Shown here: positions 24,617 through 36,479 of the stretch, piece after piece | Layout of the letters: each line of letters opens with the position of its first letter | Position numbering within the stretch: the stretch's first letter is position 1 | Origin: Glandiceps talaboti | Taxonomy: Eukaryota > Hemichordata > Enteropneusta > Spengelidae | DNA: 64,000 nt | Direction: 5' to 3' | NCBI RefSeq assembly: GCF_964340395.1 | Contig: NC_135562.1 | Span: 8,550,134 to 8,614,133, forward strand | The notes under the pieces: generated by a model | Databases searched by the model: none | Told to the model about the DNA's origin: nothing | The model's input: the letters and a program-made list of their open reading frames with translations, nothing else | Position numbers and translations under genes: made by a program

Positions 24617-25625
24617 CAGCAGTTTGTTTTTCCCGCATATGCATACATTACCCATAATCCTTTTAAGTATTCTGCAGATATCTGTGCAATGTGCACACAC
24701 GACTCATGAAAATCTGGAATGCACTGATCGAAGCCAATTGTACAGTTATACTATAAAAACAGGAGTTAAGAGTATACCACATTGAAATAAAACAAGAGAA
24801 TAAGAGATGAGGGCCCTCAGAATCGTCACGTAGAGTGATATAACAGTTACATGGATGCCGGGCATGTACCCATAGGTACGGGCCCGGGGGGGGGGGTTCT
24901 GCATGCCGAACGTCATTAAGTATTTCCTTTACTTTGGTGCTCATGATCGTAATTTGGATGATGCCCAAGATATTTGAGGCGTGAATACCTGTTGTTCTTC
25001 TAAAGGCTTGTTTATTACTGTGAAGATCACACCCTAACACTTAATTGTTCTATAAACGACACATGGACAAGAATACTATTCCCATAGAGGTTAGTCTAGT
25101 TAATTCCTGATGGACCGTATTTCGTTCAGCGTTACGTTGTACATAACACGGTCCGTCAGAAACTATAGACGACATGGACGACATGGTGGCCATATAATAT
25201 TCCCAATAGTCACTCAATTTTACTTAGCTAGAAATAATGTCCACAGACTCAAATCTGTCAGCACGTCTCTACTGTGAGTTTGTTGACGCTATTGGCCGGT
25301 CAGGTTTGTTAAGAAGCTCCATACACTAGCAATATTTGTGGCCCAATGTTAAACTATTATTGGAAACGATTGTCATGTCATCTAAATCTGTATTACTATG
25401 CATCAAACGCGTAGAAATGTGAAACACGTTTAGTGGTGGCGGTATGTAGTGCATAATGAAAAGGCGTACTACGAACATTTATTTCAAAATGAGCCCTGTG
25501 ATTTTACAATCTACGTACGTCCTAACCATGTAGTTCATATCATAAGCCTGCTTATATACATACATATGTATCGAATACACTAGCTACACGTATAGCGTTT
25601 ATGTACGCATTGATTGCAAGCACGG
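24617..25625. other. No gene seen
   Basis: Non-coding with a GC-rich spot and a G-run at 24881-24897. The longest minus-strand frame has no recognisable domain. Confidence 0.4.
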
Positions 25626-25884
25626 TAGATTTGAATATTCATTTGTTTACTGCCCGGTTATCGGGGTGAACTCATGAATATATTCTGAACTAAATGCAAA
25701 TGTATTCAAATCACTTCCGACTCGCAATCTGAACTATTTTTCAGATCGAGTATAATCCGATTAGACAGGCGCTAATGGGAAAGTACAGAAACGTCCACCT
25801 CATCAGCATAAAAGTACAGAATTGAACTCAATCTGAACTATAGTACGGAAAATGTCGTAATCTGTACTATTTTTTCTACTAGTG
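25626..25884 (-). repeat. Right 259-bp terminal inverted repeat
   Basis: Exact reverse complement of 8598-8856. The outer edge is CTACTAGTG at 25884, then TGAGACAAG. No obvious direct repeat is shared with the left flank unless the palindrome ACTAGT itself is the duplicated target. Confidence 0.95.
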
Positions 25885-26183
25885 TGAGACAAGTGAGTTA
25901 TCATTCTTTCAAATGATCAAAATTTATGATTTTTACCATTTCATTTTAAATCATATACTTTGAGAAGTGAGGAAGAGATAATTTCATTATTATCCTGACT
26001 ACCCGATGTTCCTTTCTGCCATTTTCAATGAACTTTGTTGTTGGATTTCGGTGTGCTCGACGGAAAAGCATCTATTTGGCCGAACATATGAAATGAGCTC
26101 AAGATTATCTGTGTGTTATTCAAGTTTGCGCTTCTCCAACTTTGTGACGGAAGGGTAATATCATATTTTATCATTAAACCTAG

Positions 26184-26312
26184 GTAGTGGTCCCTGTTTG
26201 TGTAATCCTTGTTTGAATGGTGGAACTTGTGAGGATTATGGAGGTAACGGCTTCGTGTGCCAGTGTCCTAAACCATACACAGGGTCGTTGTGTGAGACAG
26301 GTCTAGGTGTAG
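26184..26312 (+). CDS. EGF-like domain exon 1 (partial gene)
   Basis: A 129-nt exon, phase 1 at both ends, the standard arrangement for shuffled EGF modules. The acceptor is CATTAAACCTAG and the donor GTGAGC. The translation shows [14 protein letters not shown], then [13 protein letters not shown]. This fits an EGF domain (C1-C6) of a secreted or cell-surface protein. There are seven cysteines, not six: the extra one sits in CLCNPC where family members usually have Ser or another residue. I could not find the other exons, so the parent protein (fibropellin-, Notch- or similar multi-EGF) stays unknown. Confidence 0.8.
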
Positions 26313-26861
26313 GTGAGCATTAATTCTTTCTTCGATCAGTGTGGGGCGTGCCCTATACATTTTAAAGATGTATCATTTCATTTTGGGGAAAAACTCCAAA
26401 GTGTTGTCCTTTCACCTCTTAGTTTCTTTCTTGCGATTTCTCTGAACATTACTCGCATTCAAGCTGAGTTGTTCGGGTCTAACACAAAAGCACTTTATGT
26501 CAGTATCATGAGTTCAGCTCCAAATTGAAACTTTCGTAGAGAATTATCAGTCTAAGGCGATAATATAAATATTACGGGTTTCTACTACTATTTCGTCGAC
26601 AAGTTGTTTGGTATCATATGTGTCACTTTAAATGTATTATATACATTATATCATAATTCATATCACCAAACAGTCAAAAATCATTTTCCTTTAGACAGAC
26701 AACCTGGTTACTGTTGTTGCATTTCGGTTTAATAGACGAAAAAAGCATCTATTTGGCCGAACATATGAAATGAGCTCAAGATTATCTGTGTGTTATTCAA
26801 GTTTGCGCTTCTCCAAGGTTTGTGACGGAAGGGTAAAATCACATATTATCACTATACCTAG

Positions 26862-26984
26862 GTAGTGGTCCCTGTTTGTGCAATCCTTGTTTGAATGGTG
26901 GAACTTGTGAGGATTATGGAGATAAAAGCTTCATGTGCCAGTGTCCTAAACTATACACAGGGACGTTTTGTCAAGCAGTTCTAG
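26862..26984 (+). CDS. EGF-like domain exon 2, tandem duplicate
   Basis: A 123-nt exon, again phase 1-1, with acceptor CACTATACCTAG and donor GTGAGC. It carries the same [14 protein letters not shown] start and then MCQCPKLYTGTFC. It is six bases shorter than its partner at the 3' end. The odd seventh cysteine is kept. Replacements such as GGNGFV to GDKSFM keep the frame and all cysteines, so the copy is probably still functional. Either exon could be skipped or included without shifting the frame. Confidence 0.8.
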
Positions 26985-27340
26985 GTGAGCATTAATTCTT
27001 TCTTCGATCAGTGTGGGGCGTGTCTGTACATTTTAAAAGATGTATCATTTCATTTTGGGGAAACTCTTCAAAGTGTTGTGAAGTCACCGCTCAGTTTCTT
27101 TCTTGCGATTTCTCTGAACATTACTCGCAGTCAAGCTGAGTTGTCCGGGTCCAACACAAAAGCACTTCATGTCAGTATCATGACTTCAGCTCCAAATTGA
27201 AACTTTCGTAGAGAATTATCAGTCTAAGGTGATAATATAAATATTACGGGTTTCTACCACAATTTCGTCGACAAAACTTGTAAGATATTGTTTTAAAAGG
27301 TGAAATCCGGCGGAACATATGAAATGAGCTCAAGTTTGTG

Positions 27341-27563
27341 ACATATCTAGGCATTGCTGGTTCATACCCATTGTTAATTTTAATGTTGCTTTTTGTATTA
27401 TTTTCCATCAACAATGTAATTCTATAACAATGAATGCAAGTCACTGACTACACACATAATGTAAGTTAACTAAAATAGTACGTGCATTGTAAGTAATGAT
27501 GTGTAGACTCATTGTTTTTCACATCTCCCAATATACATAATATGAACGTGGTATGTATGTATG

Positions 27564-27595
<32 letters not shown>

Positions 27596-29889
27596 GGGAA
27601 TCTTGCATGGTGAATCATGGAAATGTGTTTCCAGACATGTTAGGAACATTATTACAGATTACGTTTTAAATTAAACATATGCCTTCATTTGTATATCTCT
27701 TACAGATTAACAAAAACGGATATTCTGAAGATAAACTTCTTCTTCTTCTTAAGTATTGAAGTATACTTACATTGCATGTGTTCGAATGCTAATTCCCATC
27801 TCCTTTTGTTCAATATAGTTGATAAGTGTTTTAATTATTTCAAGGTTGATAGACACCCAGTCATTTGAGTAACAAATGCTTTTATTATGACAATAAACCG
27901 TAATGTTGCCTCAGTATGGTAACAGTATGTGATATTTCGAATACATTGAGTGAAACAAAAACATGTTTATGGTGGCAAAGTATTCAGAAAGTTGAAGTTA
28001 TTTTGACGACTAACTTACTCGGCTATCATAAATGCGTTCATATTTAATTATTCATTTTCATATAATTATTGTAGGATTATCAGAATAGGACATGCGTAAT
28101 AAACACTAAGGAAGAACTAGAAATCGGGCTGGAATGCACCTAGAAGATGAACTAGGTTTGAAATTGGATTTAGGGGGAACTGATAAAAACTGCTAAAACA
28201 TTACTCGAAGATCGAAGTTTGACTTGAGAAGTAACCTTGGCTTACGTTTGCAACAAACGGTATGACCTCGGTTCATTCCTCGTAACGTTCATTTGACCAC
28301 GGGCCTGTGAATAGAATTGACTGTGTTACTGAGTTAGTGATCAGGTGTACGGTAGGCACGAACCATAGAGTAACATGTTAGGTTTACTGTTAGGCACTGG
28401 TAGTAGACTAGTGATATATTTTTTCCTGTCTGTTTGTGTATTTCCATATATGGTGAATTAAAAAGTATATATGCATCATGTATCGTAGTCTTTGTCATAT
28501 ATGCTGTACTTGTTTCCCGTTGAAGGTGAACTAGAAAGGGCATGACGTGGCCGTGTTCTAATAATGAATGAATTAATGTAATAAAAGCAAAGGAATATAA
28601 ACCACTTATAGCTAGCACCACCCGTGACACAAGAACTAGTATAGAGCTCATTGGTAGTTACCATATATATTAATGATATTGCAGCCTATAGGTAAATATT
28701 TCTAATTATTCATGAATACAACAGCTATATACCCACCACATACATATGTCACATGTATCACAATTAACATTAATTATTGATTAGTAATGAAATGCATGTA
28801 TGATCAATTTTAATAATGTATTATCAAATATACAGAATGCAAATTAAGTCATAATTATGCAGTACATACCTGGTATATCATGCTGTTATCAATATCTCCA
28901 TGGTTTTGAGTAATAACCGTATAATATTATGCTATAAAATGAGGTGTATTGTAAAAATTCAACTTGTCTATAATTGAGAGTGGAATGAGCGCCAGGGCAC
29001 ATTCTTGCTAATTTTGTGAGCACTCCAAAGCTATCACTCGAGTGTTCTTCTTTCTACACATAATGGGTTGAACAGAATAGTTTTTGTACCCTGCATATTC
29101 TGTCATTTATCCATCTATAGTTCTCTGCAGACAATAAACAACGCTTCAGATAGCTATTTTTAAAGTTTCAGTTGCACATTTTTCGTATTCATGGTAGACA
29201 TTTTTTATAAACAATACAGAATCGTGACACTTTTGATGCATTCTAGATTCAGAAAATAATCATGCCATTTGGAAAAAAATGTAATTAACTATGTCATAAT
29301 ATCTTATCCAGGGCTCACCCACACAAAAAAGAAACAAATTTGGACAAAAAAATCAACAATCCTATAACAGAAACATATAATTATTTGCCAAAGAATCAAA
29401 CGACTGATAAAGATATGCACTGCCAGATTTAAACTACATGCTTCCCATAAGGGTAAACCATTGATTTTGGGTCTACACACAACTATAGCTATTATACATG
29501 ATGTACCACTAACTGGAAAAATTAATTGTATGAAACTATATGAAATTTGAAGCTTGCATTGTTAACATATTGCTTAAGTATTAAAAAATGTCTCGTGTAT
29601 CATATATTGCCATATAATATTTAGTAATATTGATGGGTCGACCTGCGTTTCCAGCGGGAACATCAACTTGGAAGGAACACCCATTACAGTGTTTGGTATG
29701 TCATAGTGTATGTTTTCCACCCACACCAGTAGAGGGCGCTATATTTCCAACTTTTTCATTGTAGAAAGGGTAGTTTCTATAAATGACTCAAATTTCTACG
29801 TGACATGTTTGTCAGTAGCAATTGACCTACATTTTGCCCATTTTGAAAGATAGCTTTAGCATTGATTCACACCAACAATCTTGCAAACA
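27341..29889. other. No firm gene; GTAT microsatellite and AT-rich DNA
   Basis: A GTAT tetranucleotide repeat lies at 27549-27592. A 105-codon minus-strand frame at 28334-28651 begins with a hydrophobic stretch, but no splice sites or coding pattern support it. The 29722-29741 stretch resembles a CTCF core (CCAGTAGAGGGCGCT). Confidence 0.4.
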
Positions 29890-29952
29890 ATGAATTCACC
29901 AACGTTCATTCTTCTTCTGGCGTTCTTTGGTCTGCAGCTGTTCAGCATTAAG
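29890..29952 (+). CDS. Candidate signal-peptide first exon
   Basis: ATG at 29890 opens a 21-codon exon beginning MNSPTF with a hydrophobic core ILLLAFFGLQLF, ending at a GTATGA donor (29953) in phase 0. This is the usual shape of a first coding exon of a secreted or membrane protein. No second exon could be assigned within reach. It lies 3 kb past the EGF exons and, carrying a start codon, should begin a different gene. A chance ATG near a GT is the alternative. Confidence 0.4.
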
Positions 29953-30479
29953 GTATGAATCAAATGTATAACAAACATATACACATTAAGTTAATTGTTG
30001 TTCTCTACCGTAATTCGATCATGGTATACATATACAATCGCTTCTAACATCTTTTGATATCTAAACCACGTTTGACTACATTGTAAACTGAATTCCATCT
30101 ATAAGTAACACAAACATGCATACATTAGATCAAAAGGTTTTGATGTGAAGCGAAGGCACAGTGAACTCTCAACTGTCATAAAGTAATATTAATTAGCACA
30201 AATGTTCGCGTTTGGCGAATAGTATTCTAAGATGACAACATTAAGAGTTATTGAAAGATCAACAGTGTCAAATAATGACTAATTACAGGCAGCTGGTAAA
30301 ACAATGGCGGGATCAATTGTTAAGCTACTTTTCATATTTTATCAATATTATTTGCATTGAATAAACATTCTGGACATTCCTTCAGATTATTTTCAATATA
30401 AAAACAACGACTTCCCTTTGTTTATATTTTATAAATTTGCAGATTAACCAAAATGAATATTTAGAATAACATATCACCA

Positions 30480-31500
30480 ATGGCATTGTAGCACAACTAT
30501 GACGCACAACTGTATACATATAGTTTACGTGTTTAAAACAATGTGCATCCACAGGCTGATCAAGCCCAACTTTTTCCATCATTTTACCTGAGGTATCCCA
30601 ATTGTTTTCCATCATTCTGCTATTGTATATTAGTTCTTGGGTGACTGTACGTAATGTTTTGAAAGTTTATCCACTTGCGTATTAAACCATTCATGTTGTT
30701 ATGTTTTCAAATATACATGATAATTTCACTGTTGCTATGGCTTTTGGTCTAGTGGCGAGACATATAATAATATATGTGTTCATTTTCCGAATATGTATCT
30801 GTTTGTCTAGCTAGCCCTTTTGTTACCCTTGCCATATACACCACAATTTCACTGCTGATATGCGCGTGATCTTGTTGCTAGGCATATATATGTTCATTTT
30901 TGAATGTTTATCCACATGTATTTTAATCTGAGTTGTTACTTTGGCAAAATAAATCATTTGGCTGTCGCTATGTGCATTGTATTGTTGCCAAGCATATTTT
31001 CATGCATTTTTAAAAGTTTATTCACATACCTATTAATCTCTGTTGTTATCTTTGCAATATATGCCATCATTAGACTATTGCTATGGGCGTGGTATTGATA
31101 CTTGCCACATTCGCAAACATTTTTGAATGTTTATACTTTTTTCTACCGAAAATATATGTGACATATGATTGTTGCTAAGGGTGTCGTCATGGTTTCTAGG
31201 GTCAATTGCGTCAATAGGTTTTGAACTAAATTTGCAGAATAACATTTCTAGAAACATCTTTGCCAAATTTCAGGCCATCAACAAAGTAGTTTTTGAGATA
31301 TAACTGCAACCGAATTTCCTATTTTTACAAAATTATGCATATCCCTGTTGAGATCATCAATGTGACATTCTTAGTAGTTCTTCATCTACACACCCATATT
31401 GAACATCATCACCAAATTTCAGCTCAATCAGCCATGTAGTTTCTAAATGAAAAATCTTTAAACACAAAGACACAGTTTTAGGCGTAATTTGCATACCACT
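30480..31500. repeat. Dispersed repeat with internal 110-125-bp tandem units
   Basis: Starts GCATTGTAGCACAAC and holds about four imperfect units with TTGTTATCTTTGCAATATATG, GGCTGTTGCTATGGGCGTGG and TTGAATGTTTAT-like words (about 30660-31135). The same start and units recur at 52140-52438. The stretch 31255-31500 reads like a dispersed element (CCAAATTTCAGCTCAATCAG). No gene. Confidence 0.75.
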
Positions 31501-31739
31501 GATAGTATAACTATGTCATGAACAATACTTTATTGACACATACCTAAGAATATCCCCACGAAATGCCAGACCAGTCTGACCAAGTACTTGTTCAGTTTGT
31601 TTTTGTTTGAAAGAATGCGAATGTTACAATTTTCATTTGCGTTTATCGACTCTTTTTATATTCAATTTCAATTGATATAATATTGTTTATCAAGTCCTTT
31701 GAAGATATCATGTTGCTACTAATAGATGAGGCATGGAAG

Positions 31740-32258
31740 TTTTCATACAACTACAAGAAAGATCCTAGGAAGTTTAACCATGTATTTTCTTATGAGCTTG
31801 CATTTGTTACCAGTTTGTTGCAGGATTGATCACTAACTTTTAATGTTGATATATAAAGCTCGTCATGGCAAAGTACATTTGTGATCTTCCCCAGCCACAC
31901 AGACCGAGTCGCCCTCTACATTCTAAGCAAGAAGCTGCTTGCAACAACAAATTACAGACAGGTCACCTATGGAGGTCGTTCATTCTCATATTTCGCCCCC
32001 AAACTATGGAACTCTTTGCGCCAATTGACAATGATTCGCCAAGCCTTGTACAACCGACATTACAAACATCGGCAATTATTACAAATGTCGGTTGTACAAA
32101 GCCTCCATGCTCCAGCCTGGATTGTTTCAAAACAAAACTGAATACTTATTTGTTCACCAAAGCCTATTAGCCATTCAGCACTACTGAACAGAACATTGCT
32201 CTGGAAATCAGCGCTATAAAATGTGATCGATTGATTGATAAATTGATTGATATGCAGG
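31740..32258 (+). pseudogene. 3' end of a CR1/L2-like retrotransposon
   Basis: Frames in two phases give the C-terminal end of a non-LTR reverse transcriptase: LLPVCCRIDH, LIYKARHGK, YGGRSFSYFAPKLWNSL, then SLDCFKTKLNTYLFTKAY. It is followed by GCGCTATAAAATGTGATCGA and a TTGATTGAT tail, the typical 3' terminus of CR1/L2 elements. Frameshifts make it non-functional. A hairpin sequence at 32046-32099 interrupts it between LWNSL and SLDCF. Confidence 0.85.
32046..32099. repeat. Palindromic insert in the retrotransposon 3' end
   Basis: TTGTACAACCGACATT and AATGTCGGTTGTACAA are perfect inverted arms about 20 bases apart. They lie where the family protein would run from LWNSL to SLDCF. AGCC occurs on both sides, too short to be a confident target duplication. 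It differs in sequence from the 7-bp-duplication palindromes. Confidence 0.6.
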
Positions 32259-32691
32259 CATGAGAGACACATGCGAAATACATACAGATTGGCTAATGTC
32301 CTGAAAGTTATATGAAAGTATACATGAGGTTTGTGTGATATGTTTATACACAGCAAATACAGCTACTGAAACTTTGGGGTATTAACTTAATATAAAACTT
32401 AATAATGACACATAAATCACCTTTTAAATCTATCCTGTTATAATAAAATATCATCGACACAGGTACATCGAAAGTTACAAATAAGTTATGAAAGCTCAAC
32501 GATGAATTTACGAGCCAGTCACCCTTGAAAAGTAGGAAAAGAATTAAAGTTAAAATTCACACTGAAAAAAACAGCGACGACACTAAAACATATCATTTCA
32601 ACCTGTAAACAGGTAGTCACGATTTTCAAATCAAATCGTTCAAAACTGTTGGTTGGGTGAAGGACACAATTCAATGATATGTAATATATAA
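32259..32691. other. No gene seen
   Basis: AT-rich non-coding sequence after the retrotransposon tail. Confidence 0.4.
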
Positions 32692-32953
32692 GGGGAGAAC
32701 CGTTTGATTTCGGGGGGGGGGGAGTGGGTTTGGCAGCAAATGTTTTTCCCATCGTGACAGCAATTTTTTTTATATTGTCAGTCCTGCATCAAATTAGGTT
32801 TTTCATATACAGTAGCAAATGTAAATTTGTCGGAACAATTTTTTTCTCAAGCCATTACAGGATCAAATTAGTTTTTTTCTCCTTCAACTGCCGACAAATC
32901 GTTTTCCCCCAAATCCTCCACCCCCCCCCCCCCGAAATCAAATGGTTCTCTCC
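32692..32953. mobile_element. MITE with G-run/C-run inverted ends
   Basis: The left end GGGGAGAACCGTTTGATTTC with a G-run and the right end GAAATCAAATGGTTCTCTCC preceded by a C-run are inverted repeats (18 of 20) about 260 bp apart, with no coding content. No target duplication is clear. A second right-end copy lies at 33028-33047. Confidence 0.7.
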
Positions 32954-33121
32954 GTAAAGAGAGCACTGCACTCCAAGCCGTCACGATATTATTTGAAATA
33001 TCATCATATTAGGCAATTTTCTCTACAAAATCAAATGGTTCTCCCCTAAAGAGAGCACTGCACTCCAAGCCGTCACGATATTGTTTGAAATATCATCATA
33101 GGCAATTTTCTCTACAAAATT
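32933..33121. repeat. Tandem duplication of about 95 bp
   Basis: AAATCAAATGGTTCTC, AGAGAGCACTGCACTCCAAG and GGCAATTTTCTCTACAAAAT occur twice in the same order with few differences. It duplicates the right end of the adjacent MITE plus flank. Confidence 0.85.
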
Positions 33122-33127
33122 ACAGTA

Positions 33128-33144
33128 TTCTCTCTCTCTCTCTC

Positions 33145-33175
<31 letters not shown>

Positions 33176-33195
33176 AAGAAGAAGAAGAAGAAGAC
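33128..33195. repeat. CT then AAG compound microsatellite
   Basis: A short CT run followed by about sixteen AAG triplets. Confidence 0.95.
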
Positions 33196-35086
33196 GAAAC
33201 AGACAGAGCAAGAAAGACACCAACGACGAAGGAATACGAATAGAATGCGATCGTTTAGCTGCTTGGCAGATAGCTGCAATAATTGTAGTATTTTGAAGGG
33301 GTTTTGTTCTGTTTTTGTGCTTTTTTTCTTTGCGATGTGTAACTGGAAACACACGCTCTGGGCAAACTCAAATAGACAACATCACGCTTAAAAAGTGAAC
33401 GAAATGTCAGCATACTACCTTGTTTCAAAATGCTTTGATAGTTTTGCCAATTTTGTCGAGATACCGCTGAACATTTCGTGGGTCTTGAAGGCTCCGTAAT
33501 TAATGTCGGAGTTGGGAAATGTCCGATATTTTAGCGGGTAAGGCATAATTTAGCAGAAAAATCCACCCAGCTCACGTCCGTCTATTTACATTAAAGTTAC
33601 AGGAGTTGTAGCGTTTGCTTCCAATTAAACATCGGATCGAAAAAAACCCACACAACAGAAGAAAAATTCTGTCTGCCAAGTAGTTGCAATAATTGTAGCG
33701 TCTGCTGTTGTGATTTTGAGGGGTTTTCTACAGTTTTTGTTTGTTAACCGGGTTACCGGTACTACGAGAAGATGTATCGCAAGCCATGTCGCAGTCCACA
33801 CGGCCAGCTATCATCAAGTACATCTTTATTCTCGGGTAATTCTAAGGGTCCATTGTCGTGTGGTCAGCGAACTGCCGTCGTTTAACTCTTGTAGCTCACG
33901 CTCAAACAGAAGTTCAATGAGTAGCCATTGAACGTTAGTCGTAATCTCAGACAAGCCTTCAAGGCTGACAAACAATCTACCTCAGGTGTTTAGGATTCTG
34001 TCTGTGGACACAGACGATGAATCTGACTTTGGACCATGGTGATTATCGAACAGGGAGGAAGGAGAAGACTGTGATCTCTTTGAGATTGCAGATAATGGAG
34101 ATGAAAGATTCACCCACCAATATTATCTACAATCTATCTATCTATATTTCTGTGGAATGAATACATGCAGTGAATAACAGAACATATTTTTGGGGGATTA
34201 AATATGTTCATGGTCTCTGGGGTCATAGTTACAAAGGAAAATTTCTACTCACAGTTAAAAATTACTTAGAAGTGAATCCTAAGGTTGAAGGTGTTTGTTG
34301 ACTGCATTAACAAAATAAATTTCTAATCAAATTAGATTAGATTAGATTAGATTACTTTATTGACCAATACGACTATATAAATCGAAAAGGAATATACTAA
34401 AACGAAATACAGCACATGAAAAATGTATAATAAGGTAAAATACAAAAAAATCACAACTGTTATGATAAAAGGAATTGAACCATTCCGATAAGATGGTAAG
34501 TAAAATGACTCAGGATGAGTTGTGCGAAGTAAGTGCTCTACGATAAAACCTATTCTTAAAAGGTGTAGTTTTGGTTCTAAAACATCTAAAACGTTTCTCA
34601 GAGGGAATCAATTAAAAAAGACTGTGTGCTGGGTGAGAAGCGCTATCAATGATATTTTTACATTTACCAGATAAATGTGCACAATACAATGACTCAATGG
34701 AAGGTAAATTAGCTCAAAGGGAAAAAATGACGATTGGTTTAATTATAGTGATGTTGCGAAGACTACACTTTCCATACAACCCTGATCTTGGTTGTAAGAA
34801 CAAATGGTACTTAAAGAAAATGTAATCAGCACAATACCTTGTAATGACATTTACGGTTTTGACTTGAGACAGATATACAAGAAAATGGCCAAATTGTTGG
34901 CATGGTATAGTCTTTAAGTACGTACGGGGACAATAATCATTCATTTTACTAGCAGACCTATGCAATTATTCAACAAAATACTCAATGTTCCAACTACAAA
35001 AAAATAATTATGATTTTGTGTTCTAAAGCCTGTAAAACATGAAAATCAGGAAGATGTGACTGCCACTCAACGGTTAATTGGGATGA
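33196..35086. other. No gene seen; repeat word shared with 42 kb
   Basis: GAAGGTGTTTGTTGACTGC at 34287 recurs with its flank (CATTAACAAAATAA) at 42005, marking a dispersed repeat. ATTAG pentamers occur at 34327-34352. Otherwise AT-rich and non-coding, including the 3' flank of the receptor gene. Confidence 0.45.
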
Positions 35087-36151
35087 CTACTGGAGTTGAA
35101 ATTTGAAACAACAGCATTTACACGATTTTATAATTACTTGTCTTAGCTCCTTATCTGTAATTCCGTATATAATTGGGTTCACACTGCAATTGATGTAGTA
35201 TATCAGGTGAAAAATTCGATATATCGTTACATTAGTCATACTCGGATCGATGTACATTAATATAGCAACTGGAAAGTATTGGCAAAGGTAACATTTAATC
35301 GGAATAATTAACATTTTGGCTAATCTGATCTCTTTCTTTGGTAACTGTGGTTTGGGTTGAGATGTTAGCCGGCCAACTGTACCACTTTGGACTGTAGAAG
35401 GAGCTGTTATTCCCTGAACCTTTAAACGACTCATTCGGACATGATGGAACAGCTTAACGTAACATAAAAATATCGTAATGAATGAGAACATGGTGATTAT
35501 AACACCCGCATAATAGAGAAATGTGACTGCTAGAGGATGTGAGGAATCACAAGCATCTAACTGGTAACTGTATTCAACACTTTCACCTGGCCCGATTACA
35601 ATAATGGCTGGTAGAATGATACTAACTAACCATATCATTAACAGTTGATAATATATTTTCCTTCCATCGTATATTTTGTAATAACAAGTAATTGATTTTG
35701 TTATATGAATACAACGGTTGATAGCTATAGCAAGCAGTGATAGAATTGAACAAAACACAAGAGAATAGTCAACGATGAAGACGAAATTGCACACCACGAG
35801 GGGAAATGGTGCATGTCCGTTGACGATATTGCTAACATATATTGGTAAAATAAAAGCACATTGGATGAAGTCAGCCACACTCAGATTGAAGATGATTATT
35901 CTCACTTTCACCCGCATCTCTTTAGACTTGGTAAACCCGAAAATGACAAGTCCATTCCCTATCATACCGATCACAGCGCAAACTGCCACAATCGTAGCTT
36001 CCACAATTCTTTCTTCCATAGAAATATCCGGTCTATTGAATTCCAACAGACCTGGATTGTTCAAAGTGTCGTTATCCGACTCTCTAGTTACTTCATAGTC
36101 AGTTTCTGGCATAGTCTGCATCATCAAACTTTGGTCGGAGGTTCCTGCCAT
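35087..36151 (-). CDS. Class A GPCR, GPR84/moody-like motifs
   Basis: A 354-residue receptor if translation starts at MAGTSDQ (36151); an in-frame ATG at 36223 would add 24 residues. I prefer the inner start because TTTCATCTTTATTTTAG just upstream (exon edge 36177) looks like a splice acceptor, placing the longer start in an intron. TM1 GNG at 65-67, TM2 NLSVADF at 89-95, Cys 121 and Cys 201 for the extracellular disulfide, TM7 NPIIY at 325-329, and a CKCCCF tail near 344-349 suited to palmitoylation. DRY is replaced by NRC (145-147), a feature shared with GPR84, moody and Tre1-type receptors. TM6 reads CYLCQYFP rather than CWxP. Length and topology are normal and no break is visible. Ligand unknown. 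Confidence 0.9.
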   Translation of the reverse strand: MAGTSDQSLMMQTMPETDYEVTRESDNDTLNNPGLLEFNRPDISMEERIVEATIVAVCAVIGMIGNGLVIFGFTKSKEMRVKVRIIIFNLSVADFIQCAFILPIYVSNIVNGHAPFPLVVCNFVFIVDYSLVFCSILSLLAIAINRCIHITKSITCYYKIYDGRKIYYQLLMIWLVSIILPAIIVIGPGESVEYSYQLDACDSSHPLAVTFLYYAGVIITMFSFITIFLCYVKLFHHVRMSRLKVQGITAPSTVQSGTVGRLTSQPKPQLPKKEIRLAKMLIIPIKCYLCQYFPVAILMYIDPSMTNVTIYRIFHLIYYINCSVNPIIYGITDKELRQVIIKSCKCCCFKFQLQ

Positions 36152-36479
36152 CTTTTCCCTTGGCTTCTTCTCTGTTTCTAAAATAAAGATGAAACACGTG
36201 TAAGCCATAGCGTTACATATCATGTGGATATTTGAACAGTTGTCATATAAAGTACACGCTTCAAATTTAAAATCTGTCCTGAGAGTAAAACACTTTCATC
36301 AAAATAAAGGTAATTAATGTGTGAGCTAGATTGTAAACAATAGTCAAATTTACACATCAAAATTTGTGAACCTGCTGAAATTTCCTATTTCTCATATGTT
36401 GGCATGGTCTATATATAGCCGTCATTGAAACTTTGCATGCAAAGACTATTAACAAAACCGATATGATGTCTCCACAAAT
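36152..36479. promoter_or_regulatory. Putative upstream or intron region of the receptor gene
   Basis: If the acceptor at 36178 is real, the 5' untranslated exon lies in or beyond this AT-rich stretch. No promoter motif could be fixed. Confidence 0.25.

Larger units (their letters stand above)
26045..27340. repeat. Tandem duplication of an EGF exon with its introns
   Basis: A unit of about 677 bp is repeated. GCATCTATTTGGCCGAACA recurs at about 26068 and 26745, and the EGF exon, its donor and the downstream TTAATTCTTTCTTCGATCAG recur in order. A third, truncated piece begins near 27315 (AACATATGAAATGAGCTCAAG), without an EGF exon. Confidence 0.9.

Noticed and set aside
28334-28651. 105-codon minus-strand frame with hydrophobic start
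   Set aside because: No codon rhythm, splice context or domain; AT-rich DNA readily gives frames of this size.
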